Positions 35,528-46,487 of a stretch of 64,000 nt of DNA are shown here, piece by piece. The notes beneath the pieces are model-generated. The model did no database searches, was not told where the DNA came from, and saw only the letters and a list, made by a program, of their open reading frames with translations. Position numbers and translations under genes: made by a program. Each line of letters opens with the position of its first letter. Position 1 is the stretch's first letter. The DNA comes from Teratosphaeria epicoccoides (lineage: Eukaryota > Ascomycota > Dothideomycetes > Mycosphaerellales > Teratosphaeriaceae), in the NCBI GenBank assembly GCA_021401465.1, contig JADDMT010000090.1, positions 1 to 64,000 of the forward strand. Reading direction: 5' to 3'.

Positions 35528-36365
35528 ACTAGTACATTGTCTTTATAGGTCCCTAGCGTAAAATCTCGCTAGATTTCTTCATCTGCTAGTTTATTAGTAC
35601 TACTTATAGCCGCGTCTTTGTTGTCCTCGCTGTTATTACTACTAGAAGGGGTACGGCTTTAGCTCTAGTTCGTAAGGCGGTTTACGACCTAGTTAACAAT
35701 TATAGCTATAAGGGCTAGGTCGATAGTAAGGGTTAGCTATAGTCCCTATGTAGGTAATCTATTACCTTGTCTACTACGTAATTAGCCTCTAGCAGAACTG
35801 TCGTCTAATGTAGTGTTACTTATAGGGGGTACTCCTACAGGCTAGTTACTTAGTCAAGCTTTGCTGTTACAGGCGCTTAGGATAGTGCTTACTATGTATT
35901 AGTTACGAGTTTGTAGTACTCTAGACATGTTATAGTATTCTCTGCTAGACTATAAAGCAGGGAGGAGAAAGTAGAACTAATATAGATATATATGCTATAT
36001 AATATGAAAATATTTCGTAGTATGACAGAGTAATCTGACCTTTTAATAGGTACAAGATAGCGCTGCTTTCTGCTTATTACAGAGGTAGTACTAGAGGTAC
36101 TTATAACCCCTAATGCCCCTTAATTAGGGAAAGCATGTCTAAGCCTACCCCCGCAGGGGTACTATAGGGTCAGGAAGCCCCTATAGGGGTACTATAGGTT
36201 TAGCGATATAGGGGCATCCTATGTTAGGCATTAATCCTACTTAGATAACATACAAGCTAACGTATATACGAAGGACCTCCTTGCTATGTAGTAGGGTTAC
36301 TACATGCTAAGGGTAGGCATTAGGACCTATGCGGCTCTAATGGCCCCCTAGTATTAACTGTATTA
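35528..36365 (-). mobile_element. Element F: inverted family-1 5' end (LTR plus gag start)
   Basis: Minus-strand LTR at 35978-36365 (388 bp, start TAATACAGTTAATAC at 36365) followed, leftwards, by the start of gag to 35528. The gag part matches 12614-12995 of element C in reverse complement. The rest of F is beyond element A, outside the window. Confidence 0.8.
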
Positions 36366-36515
36366 ACTAGTTAGAGGTACCTAGATAAAACTAACTAGAG
36401 TTAGAGACCTCTAACAGATTACTAAGCGTAACCTAATAACGATCCTATAAATTGTTGTATATAGTAGCATACTCTTAACAATTAGCCTTAGTAATCCTAT
36501 ATAATAGATCGATGC
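36366..36515. other. AT-rich spacer
   Basis: Contains 'actagttagaggtacctag' and similar short repeats. No frame or known element recognised. Confidence 0.3.
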
Positions 36516-37700
36516 GACTAAACTAAGGAGGAGGAGCTTGAAGAGCTAAAGGCGACTATAGCCTAGGCCTCTACATATTAGCTAGAGGGCTTAGACCTGC
36601 AGAATGCGGACTCTAACGTACTAAATATAGACTCTGACTCTAACGTAGAGTACTACAGCTAGTAGGATACTAACTAATCCTAGGAAAGTTTAGCTTAAGC
36701 TTAGTAGACAGCTAAGCAGGAGATAGCATTCTAATGTTGCTAGAGTACTAGTCGCAAATACTGCTAACATGCTAGTTACTTAGGCTCCTACAAGCAGTTA
36801 GGCTTATGTTAGTTATGTAGGTGTTAGTAGGCTAACACCTAGTTAGAGGAGCGAAGGGGCTTAGAGACAAAGTTGCTATTTGCTCCTAACTCTTAGTAAT
36901 TAGACGACTAATAACGTCAGAGGATGCTATACTCTAATGACTAGACATAGGGCTCTAAATAAGGCTTATATTCCGGAGCATCGTATTTATAACAGGTTAG
37001 GTCTAATGTACCGCTATAGTGTAGCAGGCTCCTTACTTAATAGCGACTTATCCTTAACAATTAGGAGGATAGGAGTATAAGTGTAGCGAGGAGGCAGATA
37101 ATACCTACCCTAGACTTAACAAGTTAGAGCATTAATTCTCTTGCTAAGGCGGTTTAAGCTACAATTAGTTGCCTAATTGCTAAATGTTAATTCCCTGCTA
37201 ATAATACTCTGCCTAGCGCAAGCTTCTTCTGCCTAATGAAGATAGACAAGAGTCCTACGAGTAATGAGATCCTCTAGGTTATACTCTAACTTAGTACTAA
37301 GCGCTAGATAAGGCCTAGTAGGCTAGAGATCCTCTCTAAACTACTTAATAAAGAAGTCTTCTACGTTATAATTAGTAACTAGATTAGTTAGATCATTAAT
37401 ACAAAAGAGTAGGTTATAATGTACATGCTTGTTATACTAATCTTAGTAGTATAGCTCTTAATTACGCTGCCTCTTAATGTTACTCTAACTAGGCAAACGA
37501 GGTATATTCTAACTAGGCGGAAGTACTAGAGGAGGTAGATTGTTCTCATCAAAATTCTGACAAGGGCGCCTCGAAGGTCGCTAAAGGCTTAGTAGAGGTA
37601 GTAGATTAGAACGTAGCCTAAGACTCTTCCTATTAAGTAGCAAAGCACTTTAATTAGCCAGATTGTCGCCTAGCTTGTCTAACCTACTATATAGTAAACA
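36516..37700 (+). pseudogene. Unrecognised decayed gene, about 390 codons
   Basis: One plus frame runs from 'gaggaggagcttgaagag' (near 36523, 'EEELEELKATIA') to about 37700, interrupted only by TAG or TAA. It has an acidic N-terminus ('NVLNIDSDSNVEYYS'), a cysteine group ('CC.STSRKYC.HASYLG' and 'GLC.LCRC'), then a neutral region ('SFFCLMKIDKSPTSNEIL', 'RPSRLEILSKLLNKEVFYVI') and a basic tail. It is not RT, integrase or any transposase I recognise. Base composition is more AT-rich and poorer in CpG than the gypsy copies, suggesting an older or different element. Confidence 0.4.
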
Positions 37701-37989
37701 CTACCTCTTCTAATTCTTCTAAAAGCAATTAATACATAAGCCTTTAAGATAAGGGTTGCTTAGATTAGTAACATATACGCCATATAGATTACTATAGTAT
37801 CCGCTAGACCTAATTCTATACTAATGTTAGTATACGCACTAATTAGAGCTAGCTATAGCGAAGCTAGTCATGATTAGCGTAGTACTATTTAGAGTAGTTA
37901 AGTTGTATTATGTAGGACCTAGGTTATTCATGAAGGTAGTACTCTGATTAGAGACATAGTACTATGTTACTTTGTTCTTAAACAAAGAT

Positions 37990-38300
37990 AGTACCTTATT
38001 AAAGTAGCTAAAGTTATAAGCTTTACAAAGGAAGTAAATATATACCTAGAGCTTACTAGGATTAAGAGTTAGATGCTTTAAGTCATTAGAGCTACTAACA
38101 GTTAGTTATAGTTAGAGAAGCTAACTATACTAGATAACCTACTAGAGCTTAATAATCTATGTAAGCTTTACATTAAACAAAGTACTATCTAGTAGGATTT
38201 ATAGTATACCTCTCTATAGAGCTATTTTAATATGTTAAAGAGGCTGTAGTTAGTGATTAATAATGATGAGAAAGAGAAGGACAATTAAGAAGGGTAGGAT
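37990..38300 (+). pseudogene. Unrecognised helical reading-frame remnant
   Basis: Plus frame with few non-RIP stops reads 'KEVNIYLELTRIKS', 'LEKLTILDNLLELNNLCKLY' and 'SYFNMLKRL'. It ends in an acidic 'NNDEKEKDN'. It may be the 3' end of the gene at 36516-37700 or a separate one. No family recognised. Confidence 0.3.
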
Positions 38301-38533
38301 AACTTTATACAAAGTCTTACTTACCTATAAAAGCAGAGTAAACATATAAATTTGTAAACATATAAGTAATAAACATACTCTAATATATTATTCTCTTTTA
38401 TAAGAGCATTTCTAGGAGCATGTACATACGTGACTTCTAGAATGTTCTAACTATAATAAACATCTTCTAGAGAGATAATAGATTAGAAGTTAGTAGGAGT
38501 ACACTAAGTATACTAGTATGTGTCTAAGTAGGA

Positions 38534-38795
38534 GTGTTAAAATGTAATAGGTAGTTACATACTAGCCGCACTAAGTTAGTAGGAGTTAGAGTCAGGCAGG
38601 ACCCTAACTCTGACCTCTCTGACTTAGGTCAGAGGTTAAGGGATATTTGACCCTAGCTAAGAAGAGAAGATTTTTCCTTCTCTTCTCTCCTATCTATTAT
38701 GTTCGTTTATATACTTAATACCTGACATAATACATTCCTTCTATGGCTACTCTCTATGCGTAAATCTATTGCCTATGTATAACCTTAATTTTAAC
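38534..38795 (+). repeat. Possible small LTR (262 bp)
   Basis: Begins TGTTAAAATG and ends CTTAATTTTAACA, an LTR-like inverted end pair. It has a purine-rich 'aagtaggag' just before it and an internal palindrome of 'gtcagag' repeats (about 38595-38640). No matching target-site duplication was seen, so this could be one LTR of a decayed element. Confidence 0.35.
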
Positions 38796-39426
38796 ACACT
38801 TTCCCCTTTTCCCTTCCTCCTAATTAAGCTTCTTCTTATAGCTAAGGGTAATATATTACTACTATAAAGTTCTATAGCTTATGTCGTTTTTTTTCGTAGA
38901 TAATATATCAAGTATCTCCTTTTTAGTAGACTACTAGCACTAGTATTATTACTCTATTAAGGTAGTTAACCTTTACTATAACTTTGCCTCTAATAAGAGG
39001 TATATATTTATAAAAGCTCTAATTATTAAACTACCTTATAAGGTAACTACGGCCAATAATCGTCTGTTCTTCTTACATGATTATCTCCTAGATGTTAATA
39101 TAATAGACACTAATAGCTATAGCTTACTACACATACTTATGCTAGTATAGTTAGTTGATTATCTAGGGTAACATAGTCAAAACGACAACGATATTAGCGC
39201 TGATTGATTATTGCTAATGGATATATAGGTCTAGATAGGTATTAGAAGGTCAATTCTTCATGAGGCCGTAAGCCAAGAACACACCTCATGTAAGATTAGC
39301 ACATTTGGACCGCCGTTCTTACTTCCTCACCACGCAAACGACTTTCTCGGAGAAGACTTACTAGCTACTCTACCCGCAGGATACGTCCGCAACTTCTTTC
39401 TCCGCACTACCGACACTCACGCTGAA
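38796..39426. other. AT-rich tail of the left nest and transition to the gene island
   Basis: To about 39240 the sequence is AT-rich with abundant TpA and no recognised gene. From about 39250 the composition changes abruptly to balanced sequence with normal CpA ('aagccaagaacacacctcatg'). The last 150 bases are probably the 5' flank of the next gene. Confidence 0.5.
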
Positions 39427-40602
39427 ATGTATGGCAAAGCTGGCGTCGCCGAAGAGGGTGCTATCCGGCATCCTATGCCCCGACGTGTCCGCAGCCAATT
39501 AGTCCTCAGGTTTCTCGGAAAGTCTGCCGAATATACATCGCATGCAGATCCCGCGGATGATGTCTTTACCTTGTCGCTAGGTGAGCAAGTACGCAGGTAC
39601 TCGCTTTCGGTGCCGGCGGATCTGTCGAGAGAGCAGGCGAGGGCGGAGACCAGAACAAGTTCGAGCCCTCTGTCCTGCTCTACTCATACGAAACACAGGC
39701 CTGACGTGCCGGGCGACCAGCATCTCACGCTCCGACGCGTCCGCAGCAACGGGAACCATGACGTTCAGGACCTGTACATCGACAACAACAGGATTGAGGC
39801 TAGCGACATGGACAACCTGGACATGGACAATCGCGGCATCGACAAGCATGAGATCAAGAACAGTGGTACTAACAAGGACACTGCAACCGAGCTTCAGCAC
39901 TCCAGGTGTACGAATGCCCTGATCAAACACCTCCTCAAACACCTCAAACACCGCAGATTACTCTACATTCTCGCGGCATCTCTCCTCGTCTACGCGCTCT
40001 ACCGTCTCCTGCGCAACTCATATGTCTCGCGGTCCACCGCACAAGTCGCAGAAGCCTACCTCGATATGCTTACTAGCGTCCACGCTCACCTCGGCTCCAC
40101 AACTGTGGTCGCAGCCTTGCCGCTTAGCGTAGTGCTTGGACTTATGTCATACGCTACGCAGTCGCAAGTGGCGCTGCTGTGGCCGGCGCTGCATCAGCCC
40201 GTGACTAGGGTAGACCTGCAGGTAGTAGAGCATGTGGGTGATAGAGTTCTTGAAGCAGGGAGCGAAGTCAAGAATTTCGAGGACTGTCTTCGGGAGATTC
40301 GATTGAATGGTAAGGGACCTGATAGTATGAACGATACGCTGGCTTTCGTTCACGAGCGTGCGGGCCAAAGACACTGTGTAGAGACTTTTGCGCTTGGGCT
40401 TCTGCGGATTTGGGAGGAGGAGGATCAGCTAGTACGATTCAAGCTGAATCGAAGTCGAGTAGGCATCATGAGGTGGTCACAGGATCTTGATTCTTCTCCC
40501 GCATTGCCTCTCGACGCAGTGTTGCGGCAACGGGCGCGGAGCTTGGAGCGCGTGGTAGAGGCTATCATAGTCGGCGATCATGGTGGTTATGGGCGAGAGT
40601 AA
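39427..40602 (+). CDS. Single-pass membrane protein, 391 aa, paralogue of the gene at 50513-51568
   Basis: Uninterrupted frame with no in-frame RIP stops. Residues 1-175 are polar and low in order, with Asp/Asn-rich repeats ('ASDMDNLDMDNRGIDKHEI', about 125-143). A hydrophobic segment at about 178-195 ('LLYILAASLLVYALYRLL') is preceded by Lys/His/Arg, so the long N-terminus is probably cytosolic. The C-terminal 195 residues are helical and hold two cysteines, 287 and 317. Motifs shared with the 50513-51568 protein: 'AALPLS', 'ALLW.ALH', two Cys 30 residues apart, 'C.ETF.L.LL.I' and a final 'R..SLE...E.I.GD'. The family is not recognised. The start is the first ATG of the frame; no TATA box is obvious. 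Confidence 0.65.
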   Translation: MYGKAGVAEEGAIRHPMPRRVRSQLVLRFLGKSAEYTSHADPADDVFTLSLGEQVRRYSLSVPADLSREQARAETRTSSSPLSCSTHTKHRPDVPGDQHLTLRRVRSNGNHDVQDLYIDNNRIEASDMDNLDMDNRGIDKHEIKNSGTNKDTATELQHSRCTNALIKHLLKHLKHRRLLYILAASLLVYALYRLLRNSYVSRSTAQVAEAYLDMLTSVHAHLGSTTVVAALPLSVVLGLMSYATQSQVALLWPALHQPVTRVDLQVVEHVGDRVLEAGSEVKNFEDCLREIRLNGKGPDSMNDTLAFVHERAGQRHCVETFALGLLRIWEEEDQLVRFKLNRSRVGIMRWSQDLDSSPALPLDAVLRQRARSLERVVEAIIVGDHGGYGRE

Positions 40603-41209
40603 GAGCCAGAGGGAGGGATGTGTTCTGTGTTTGTGGCCGGACCAGAGAAGGCAGTCAATCACTCGATTATGGATATGCGGGTGCGTGCACAGCTGAATGT
40701 GTGTGCAGGACTTAAGAACACGAGTGATGCACTTCTTCTGAGGCATGTCACAAAGATCCGGCACGTCAGCAGCACACTCAAGTGTATACTCTCCTCGTCA
40801 CAAACACGAACACCCTGTCTCCGAGGCCCTCTCATTTCATCACAGGCACGAACACCCTGTCTCCAAGGCTTCCCTTCATTTTCAAGCAATGCTTCCAGCT
40901 TCGAGATAGGATATTTTTCGTGGTCCCGGAGGGTTGGCATTCTTGGCTGTTGTCAACTTGATACGTCTCTCATCTGGCTCTACTAGTCTGTCCGTCCTTC
41001 TTGTAATTAGAACCGCTCTTTGGAGATGCCTCGGACCACGCACAGCGGACAGGACAAGCGCTCTGCTATGGCGCAGCTGCCGTCGCTGAAGGTGTCACGA
41101 CGGCACTTTATCCAAGCCGCGCTGCTCTCGGCGCTTGCCTCGACCGCTCAACACTTGGCGACAAGAGACCTGCACTAGCTGTTACGCGACTGTTGAGTTG
41201 TCCGCAGAT
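40603..41209. other. Intergenic region with a 42-bp tandem duplication
   Basis: Downstream of the membrane-protein gene. Two 42-bp units at 40798-40839 and 40840-40881 share 'cacgaacaccctgtctcc'. Longer frames here have no recognisable content. From about 41020 the sequence is GC-richer and leads into the transporter-like fragment. Confidence 0.5.
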
Positions 41210-41428
41210 GTTTTTGCTCGGTATGCTGGCGAACAGCACTCAGACGGCACCTCGCGGCTCGCGCCTTCACGCATCGCAGTAATGACCCCTGTGATCAACG
41301 TTGGCGAACTCGCTGGTTCAATGCCTGTGACATCTCTGAACGGCTTCCTAGGTCGGAAGAATTTCGTTGCTATTACGACGCTATGTGTCATCGTAGGCGT
41401 TATACTTCAGACCTTGCGTTTGGTGTGA
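41210..41428 (+). pseudogene. MFS sugar-transporter-like fragment
   Basis: In the plus frame ending at TGA 41426-41428: 'VINVGELAGSMPVTSLNGFLGRKNFVAITTLCVIVGVILQT'-like order, quoted here as 'INVGELAGSMPV' plus 'FLGRKNFVAIT'. Sugar-type MFS transporters have a G-x-x-x-G helix followed by a D/G-R-K/R loop and a hydrophobic helix ending in Gln, and this matches. The upstream 'FARYAGEQHSDGTSRLAPSR' also fits the loop before that helix. The other ten or so helices are absent, so it is a truncated relic or a misread short exon. Confidence 0.45.
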
Positions 41429-42358
41429 TATGCCGAAGCTGTCCTACTGCTCCAGCTCTTCTCGATTCTCGTGCTGACCTGATTGCTTAGTGTTGGAAGC
41501 GTAACTCGGGTCAGCGTGGTTGCTTAGATCGGCATCGTCGGGGCTCAAGTGGTCGTCGTCGTCGTCGTCGCCGGTGTTTGGTTCATTGTCAAGGAGACTT
41601 GGGTCGCATTCCTCGTTGTGTCTTTGTATTCGCCCTCCTCCTCCTCGTGCTACTCGTCCGCCTCGTGTAGCTCGCCCTTTCGCCCACCTCGTGCAGCTCA
41701 CGCGCCTCGTCCTGCTCGCGCCGCCCTCTGTCCGGCTCTGCCCTGCTCACGCTACTCTTTCTCCCGCTCGTCTTACTCGCGTCAATGCGACTGCGAGACC
41801 TTAGCTTTCAGAGCCGAGCTCTCGACTACGCCGGCGACGCAGGCCGAAGTAGAGGACCCACTCGGGGAGCTGTAGGTATGGCAAGGCGCTGTGGAAGAGC
41901 TATCGCAGGCCGGAGCGAGAGAGCAGCTCAGGAAAAACGATACACATCCGCAGTAGTGTCAATCGCGCCTTGCGTATGCAGCGGCGGCTTGAAGACGCAG
42001 GGTGTCGCAGTCGTCGCCTAGTTTTCTTATCAAGCTGGGCGTGAATGTCGAGCAGCGGCGGTGGGGCCCGGGCAGCAACGGCGTGGCATGTATGGGCGAT
42101 GTTGGAGCCTCCTTCATGATGATGTCGCGAGGGAGGGAGGGGGCGAGAGACACAAGGTGCCGATGCATTGCCAATCACGTGACAAGACAACGGCCGGCCG
42201 CAGCGAAAGAGAGGAAAGATCGTGGCTACTTCGAACTCTCTCGATGGCCTGCTTACTTTATTGCCGGTAGTGGGGGAATAAAGGCTCGGTGTATGTCGGT
42301 GCGGAAGCTCTAGACATCTAATAACGAGTGAGGAAAAGACGACATGTCTCATGCTCGT
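41429..42358. other. Intergenic, low-complexity
   Basis: Contains a (GTC) run at about 41551-41570 and CTC/GTC-rich stretches to 41780. Both strands have accidental long frames because stops are rare in GC-rich low-complexity sequence. No gene is supported. A minus frame at 41444-41701 with an Asp run ('GDDDDDDHLSPDDAD') is conceivable but has no start, intron or homology evidence. Confidence 0.4.
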
Positions 42359-42386
42359 TTCTCTCTCTCTCTCTCTCTCTCTCTCT
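42359..42386. repeat. (CT)n microsatellite
   Basis: About 13-14 uninterrupted CT dinucleotides ('ctctctctct'). Confidence 0.9.
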
Positions 42387-42483
42387 GAGAAAGGCACGGG
42401 TCTATGCTTTGCGCAATGCGAAGACCATTGTGATAATAATGCCTCGTGAATCGCGAGGTGCGAAACGAGATGTGCAATCGGCG

Positions 42484-42513
42484 GCGGATGGCATTTCGCC
42501 GGATGGCATTTCG
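42484..42513. repeat. 15-bp tandem duplication
   Basis: The unit 'ggatggcatttcgcc' occurs twice in direct succession. Confidence 0.85.
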
Positions 42514-42790
42514 CCGCTTACAGGGAGCGGCCATCGATCCTCAAGCGTTGTTCTCTCGAAACGCCTAACTACGCGTAGAAGAGATGGGCCTCGTATTCCT
42601 CTCACACATCTCGCAATCAACTCGACACAACTTCCCAAGTCCATCTGCTCGCCATACATATGCAACGCCCAACAGCAGTACATCTCCATATATCTACCCG
42701 CGCATCCCACCACCCATCCATCAAAACCCAGTCCAACCCGTCTCAAAGTCCACAGGCCAGCCGCAAAGCGCCATGCACGCACTCGATCCC

Positions 42791-44943
42791 TCAACGCCAG
42801 TCGTCGAAACCTGCCTCCCATTGATCCGGGGGCTCCTCATAACCGAGGCCTGCGACACTGTCTCCGGGAGTGTGGTTGTTTTTGTTGCTGCTGTCAAGAT
42901 CGTCATCGCTGTCGGCCTCGAGGGATGCGTAGAGGGCTTGTCTGTTGTTGAGGGGGGTGGTGGGTGGCGTGGAGATGGGGAGGTGTAAAGGCGTGGGCTG
43001 AGAGTAATGATGATTGATTTCTGGCAGTGGCTTCTGCGGATCCAGCGAAGTCGGTGAAGTTGTGCGCTGGGAGCCGTGATGGTACTCCAGCAGGACCGTC
43101 TGCGAGACCGGTGAAGTCGGTGAAGTCAGTGAAGAAGTGGACTGAGAGCCACGATGCTGGAGAGAAAGATGCGGCTTTGGTGAAGCTGGTGGAGTGCGCG
43201 GATGAGACTGCTGCTGCTGAGGAGCAAGATCCTGCATGACAGCGTCTGTTGTCGGCTGTGGATGCTGATGCTGACGTGGTTGTTGCGGTGCCGACGTTGG
43301 TGGTTGTGCCGCCTCGCTCTTACTCTCAGAAACACCCGCGCTCGCCCACCGACTCGCCAACAACCCTTTGTCGCCCTCACTCGTCCGCACGACAGAGTTC
43401 GCTCCCTGCTGCGGCTTCGGGGCGGCCTTCGAGTGGTGCGGCTTGGGACAGACACCGCCAAACAGTGCACGCTCAGTGTTGGCTCCCTTCGCCAGCGCCC
43501 TCTCCAAAGCCACCACCACCTCCTCCCTCTCCTTCAACCGTCCTTCCAACTCCCCAACCCTCCTCTCCAAACCCTCAAGCTCCGTCGCCCCCGCCACACA
43601 AGCCTGCCCCCTCTTACGGGCCTCACCCTGCGCCGTCTCCAATGCCTCGCCCAAAATCTCCACCTCCCTCCCTTTGTTCTCGCACAACTCCCTCAACCGC
43701 GCCAGCTCCGCCTCGCCCTGCACATTCGCCTGCCGCATTGCCTCAACCTCGCTTCCAAGCTGCGACGCCTGCGACTGGGAGTGCTCAAGCGCGACAGAGA
43801 GGGAGCGGATATGATCATCCTTTGCCACACCATCCCGACGCAATCCACAGACTAACGCCTCAGCGTCGCGCATTTGGTCTGGCTGGATGTGCGCAGACTG
43901 GCGGAGGGTTTCGAGCTCGACTTCGCGTCTCTTGGCGGTATGCACGGCGGCGAGGCCGGCGGCGAGCTCGTCGGGCGCAAAGGGGTCATGTAAGATCCAG
44001 TTGAGGGCGCTGGTGAAGTCGTAGGTGCCGGTGATGTTGGCGACGGCGCAGGCGAGGCTACGGAGAATAGGGTGGATGTTGGAGGGCGTGGTTGGTTGCG
44101 GGTGTTGTTGCGGTTGACGTTGGTGGCGCGGATCGGCGTTGTCGAACTGTGGAGTGACTGGCTCGTCAAGGAGCATGGGATGGTGGGAGTTGACTGCTGT
44201 GGAGGTGGAAGAGGCCGAGTGACTGCGCCGACCAGAGGGCGCAGGGGTGCTAGGAGGAGAGACCGGAGGAGCGAGGTTGCCAGAGGCCACCGAGCAAGAG
44301 CGCTGACCAGAGGGGGTCAGGTCGATAGTCTCCGATCCCGAGCCATCGCCATCGCCACCGCCAGAGCACACCTCGACCACCTTATCCTGTCCACCATCCC
44401 ACATGCTAATCACTTGCTGCACGCACGCCTTCTCTGTGCAATCCTCCCGCCTCACCTCCTCTCTCATCTCCCCTCCATCACCATCTTCTCCTTCCGGCTC
44501 TCCCGTACCAAACTTCACCAGAAACCCCGGCTCTTCAAACCACCTCTCGGTAAACTTCCGCCAACTCGCTTTCCAATTCTGCGACGGCGAGATCGCGATC
44601 GCAGTCTCCGTCAAGGCAGGTGACAGTTTCGCAGGAGTGACGTGCGTCTAGGGAAAGCGTCAGCCAGAAGTGTAGATGTAGGGAGGGGATAGGGACGTAC
44701 GCAGATAAAGCGCATGACTCGTGTCACCAGAGCGGAGTAGAGGTCTTTGTCATGGGGTGACCAGTGGAGGATGTCTTTGATCAGGCGGGTGACGAGGATA
44801 GGACAGAGGGCGTGGTGGCTGAGGCCTTCGCGGGCGCAGAAGGTGTAGATGGAGAGTTTGGTGGCGGTGGACCAGCGGATGGGCTGGCGGGTGTCGCGGG
44901 CTTTGGTGGGAGTGAGGTTTTCGTAGGATGCTTGAGGCGGCAT
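42791..44943 (-). CDS. Coiled-coil protein, 699 aa, one intron
   Basis: Exon 1 is 44701-44943 (ATG at 44943, 'MPPQASYENLTPTKARDTRQ') and exon 2 is 42791-44647. Joining them at phase 0 gives '...VMRFIC' then 'THVTPAKLSPALTETAIAIS'. Residues 1-150 look folded ('PIRWSTATKLSIYTFCAREG', 'KASWRKFTERWFEEPGFLVK'). The next 150 are Ser/Pro-rich. About 275-460 form a globular start ('HPILRSLACAVANITGTYDF') and a long coiled coil ('LERRVGELEGRLKEREEVV'). The remainder is Gln/Pro/Ser-rich and disordered, ending 'EPPDQWEAGFDDWR'. No catalytic motif was seen. A structural or scaffold role is only a guess. Confidence 0.7.
44648..44700 (-). other. Intron of the coiled-coil protein gene (53 bp)
   Basis: On the minus strand it begins GTACGT and ends CCCTAG, with 'ctgac' as a likely branch site. 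Removing it keeps the frame. Confidence 0.75.
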
Positions 44944-45346
44944 GGTGGAGTGTGGTTGTGGGTATGGTAGGGAATCCTTGGGAAAGTGCAGTTGGTGTCG
45001 ATGTGCCTGCTGAGCAGCGACTCTGTGCTGCTGTGTCCGACGAAGTGTAATGTCAAGATGTCCAGTTTGCCATTCCGCAACAGATGGCCGGCGATGCAGG
45101 ATGATGTGGGAAGTGCAAAGTCACCTCAGGCATGGAACAGACGCACAAGGCGGCCACCTGTCGCTTGCGAAAGGCCGATCGCGAACGCTCCATGTCATCG
45201 CGCGACTTGACGCCATGTCTCAAATGCCGCCTCGCGACAGGTCACGCGAACCTGTCCCCATTTGGTCGGCCACGCCATCGACGCACCACATCGGTGTGCT
45301 GTCGCCAGATGCATGAATCCCGCAAGAGCTGGCGAAACCGAGAGAC

Positions 45347-45392
45347 ATGCAGCAGTAGTAGCAGCAGCAGCAGCAGCAGCAGCAGAAGCCGC
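45347..45392. repeat. CAG/AGC trinucleotide repeat
   Basis: 'cagcagtagtagcagcag...' with about nine perfect CAG units and a few variants. Confidence 0.9.
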
Positions 45393-46318
45393 AGCAACGG
45401 TGATTAACGTGTGGTGATGGGCCCGGGGAATGGTGCAGGTCTGTCTCATCGCATGCATGACGCCTCGCAACTTGGCGAATATGTCGGTTTCGGGGATGGA
45501 TGGCGATGCGCAAGGCCGGTGTGTTGTCGCGAGATATGTACTAAGTGGCGGTGGTTGTGGTGATGGATCCCAGCCGTGCTGCGTGTCTCATCAACCCACA
45601 CGACGCCTCACGACGCATCTGGTGAACATGCGCAATACCTGTCTGGATGCTGTCGTCCAAAGACATGCTGCCGTGAAGGCCTTCTGGTCATGTCGATGGC
45701 GCCGTCACCACTGCACGCGCGTGTCTCGTGCTCAGCGTCTCGCCGCGCGTCAATCTCCCAGTGCTGCGCCTGTATGTCTGTCCATGCCATGTTCCTTGGC
45801 CGTGAAGCCACTTCCGACGTTTTTGCTTGGCCGCACCACTCCCCACCTGCGCTTGCTCTTTGACCGGGACACTCATCTTCTCTTGCACACACGCGCGCGC
45901 GCATTCCATCGCCATCGATCTTGTCCACAGCGAGCGAGCGATCGATCCATCCGATGGCTCTTTCCGGATCCATCATCGTCGCTTCCTCACACCTCACAGA
46001 GGCGGCACTTGATTGCTTGTGGTTGAACGACTTCGCCAGCGGTGCGGCAATAATGACATGCACAAGAAACCCGGACTGGCGGCAAAGACGGTGGACTGGC
46101 TGCAATAATATAATCATAATGTAATTTTCAAAGTGTTGACACGCTCCCGGCTTCGCGGGCCAGGCCGCTGCTGACTCGTGTGCATTCAGTGAATCAGCCT
46201 CGACACGACTCATCAATCTCTCGGCAGCTGTCACTCGACAGACACTTTTCTTTGACGACTAGCAACTCGACCTTTCTCCCTCAGCAACTCGCCATCTCTC
46301 TTCTCCGACAATTCGACA

Positions 46319-46340
46319 TCTCTCTCTCTCTCTCTCTCCC
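46319..46340. repeat. (CT)n microsatellite
   Basis: About ten CT dinucleotides. Confidence 0.85.
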
Positions 46341-46428
46341 AGAGCTATCCATCACATTCACCAACACCACACATCTCCGATTCATGAACAGTCCATAGAA
46401 AGAGCAGTACGGGCGCGGCCGAGGACAT

Positions 46429-46487
46429 GCGCGGAGGAGGATCGGCGCGGAGGAGGATCGGCGCGGAGGAGGATCGGCGCGGAGGAT
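46429..46487. repeat. 16-bp tandem repeat, about 3.6 copies
   Basis: Three exact copies of 'gcgcggaggaggatcg' at 46429, 46445 and 46461, then a partial one from 46477. Confidence 0.9.

Noticed and set aside
1..39250. A reassigned genetic code in which TAG encodes Gln
   Set aside because: TAG stands at both Gln and Trp positions, TAA also occurs, and genes in the island use normal stops. RIP of CpA explains this better.
42328..42951. Plus-strand frame of 207 codons starting in the CT repeat
   Set aside because: Low-complexity Ser/Leu start from the microsatellite and overlap with the 3' end of the coiled-coil gene on the other strand.
43202..44004. Plus-strand frames of 217 and 251 codons
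   Set aside because: Complement of the coiled-coil gene; Pro/Arg-rich shadow composition.
45430..46234. Frames of about 200 codons on both strands between the divergent genes
   Set aside because: They overlap each other in GC-rich sequence, have no recognisable domains or introns, and none is clearly preferred.
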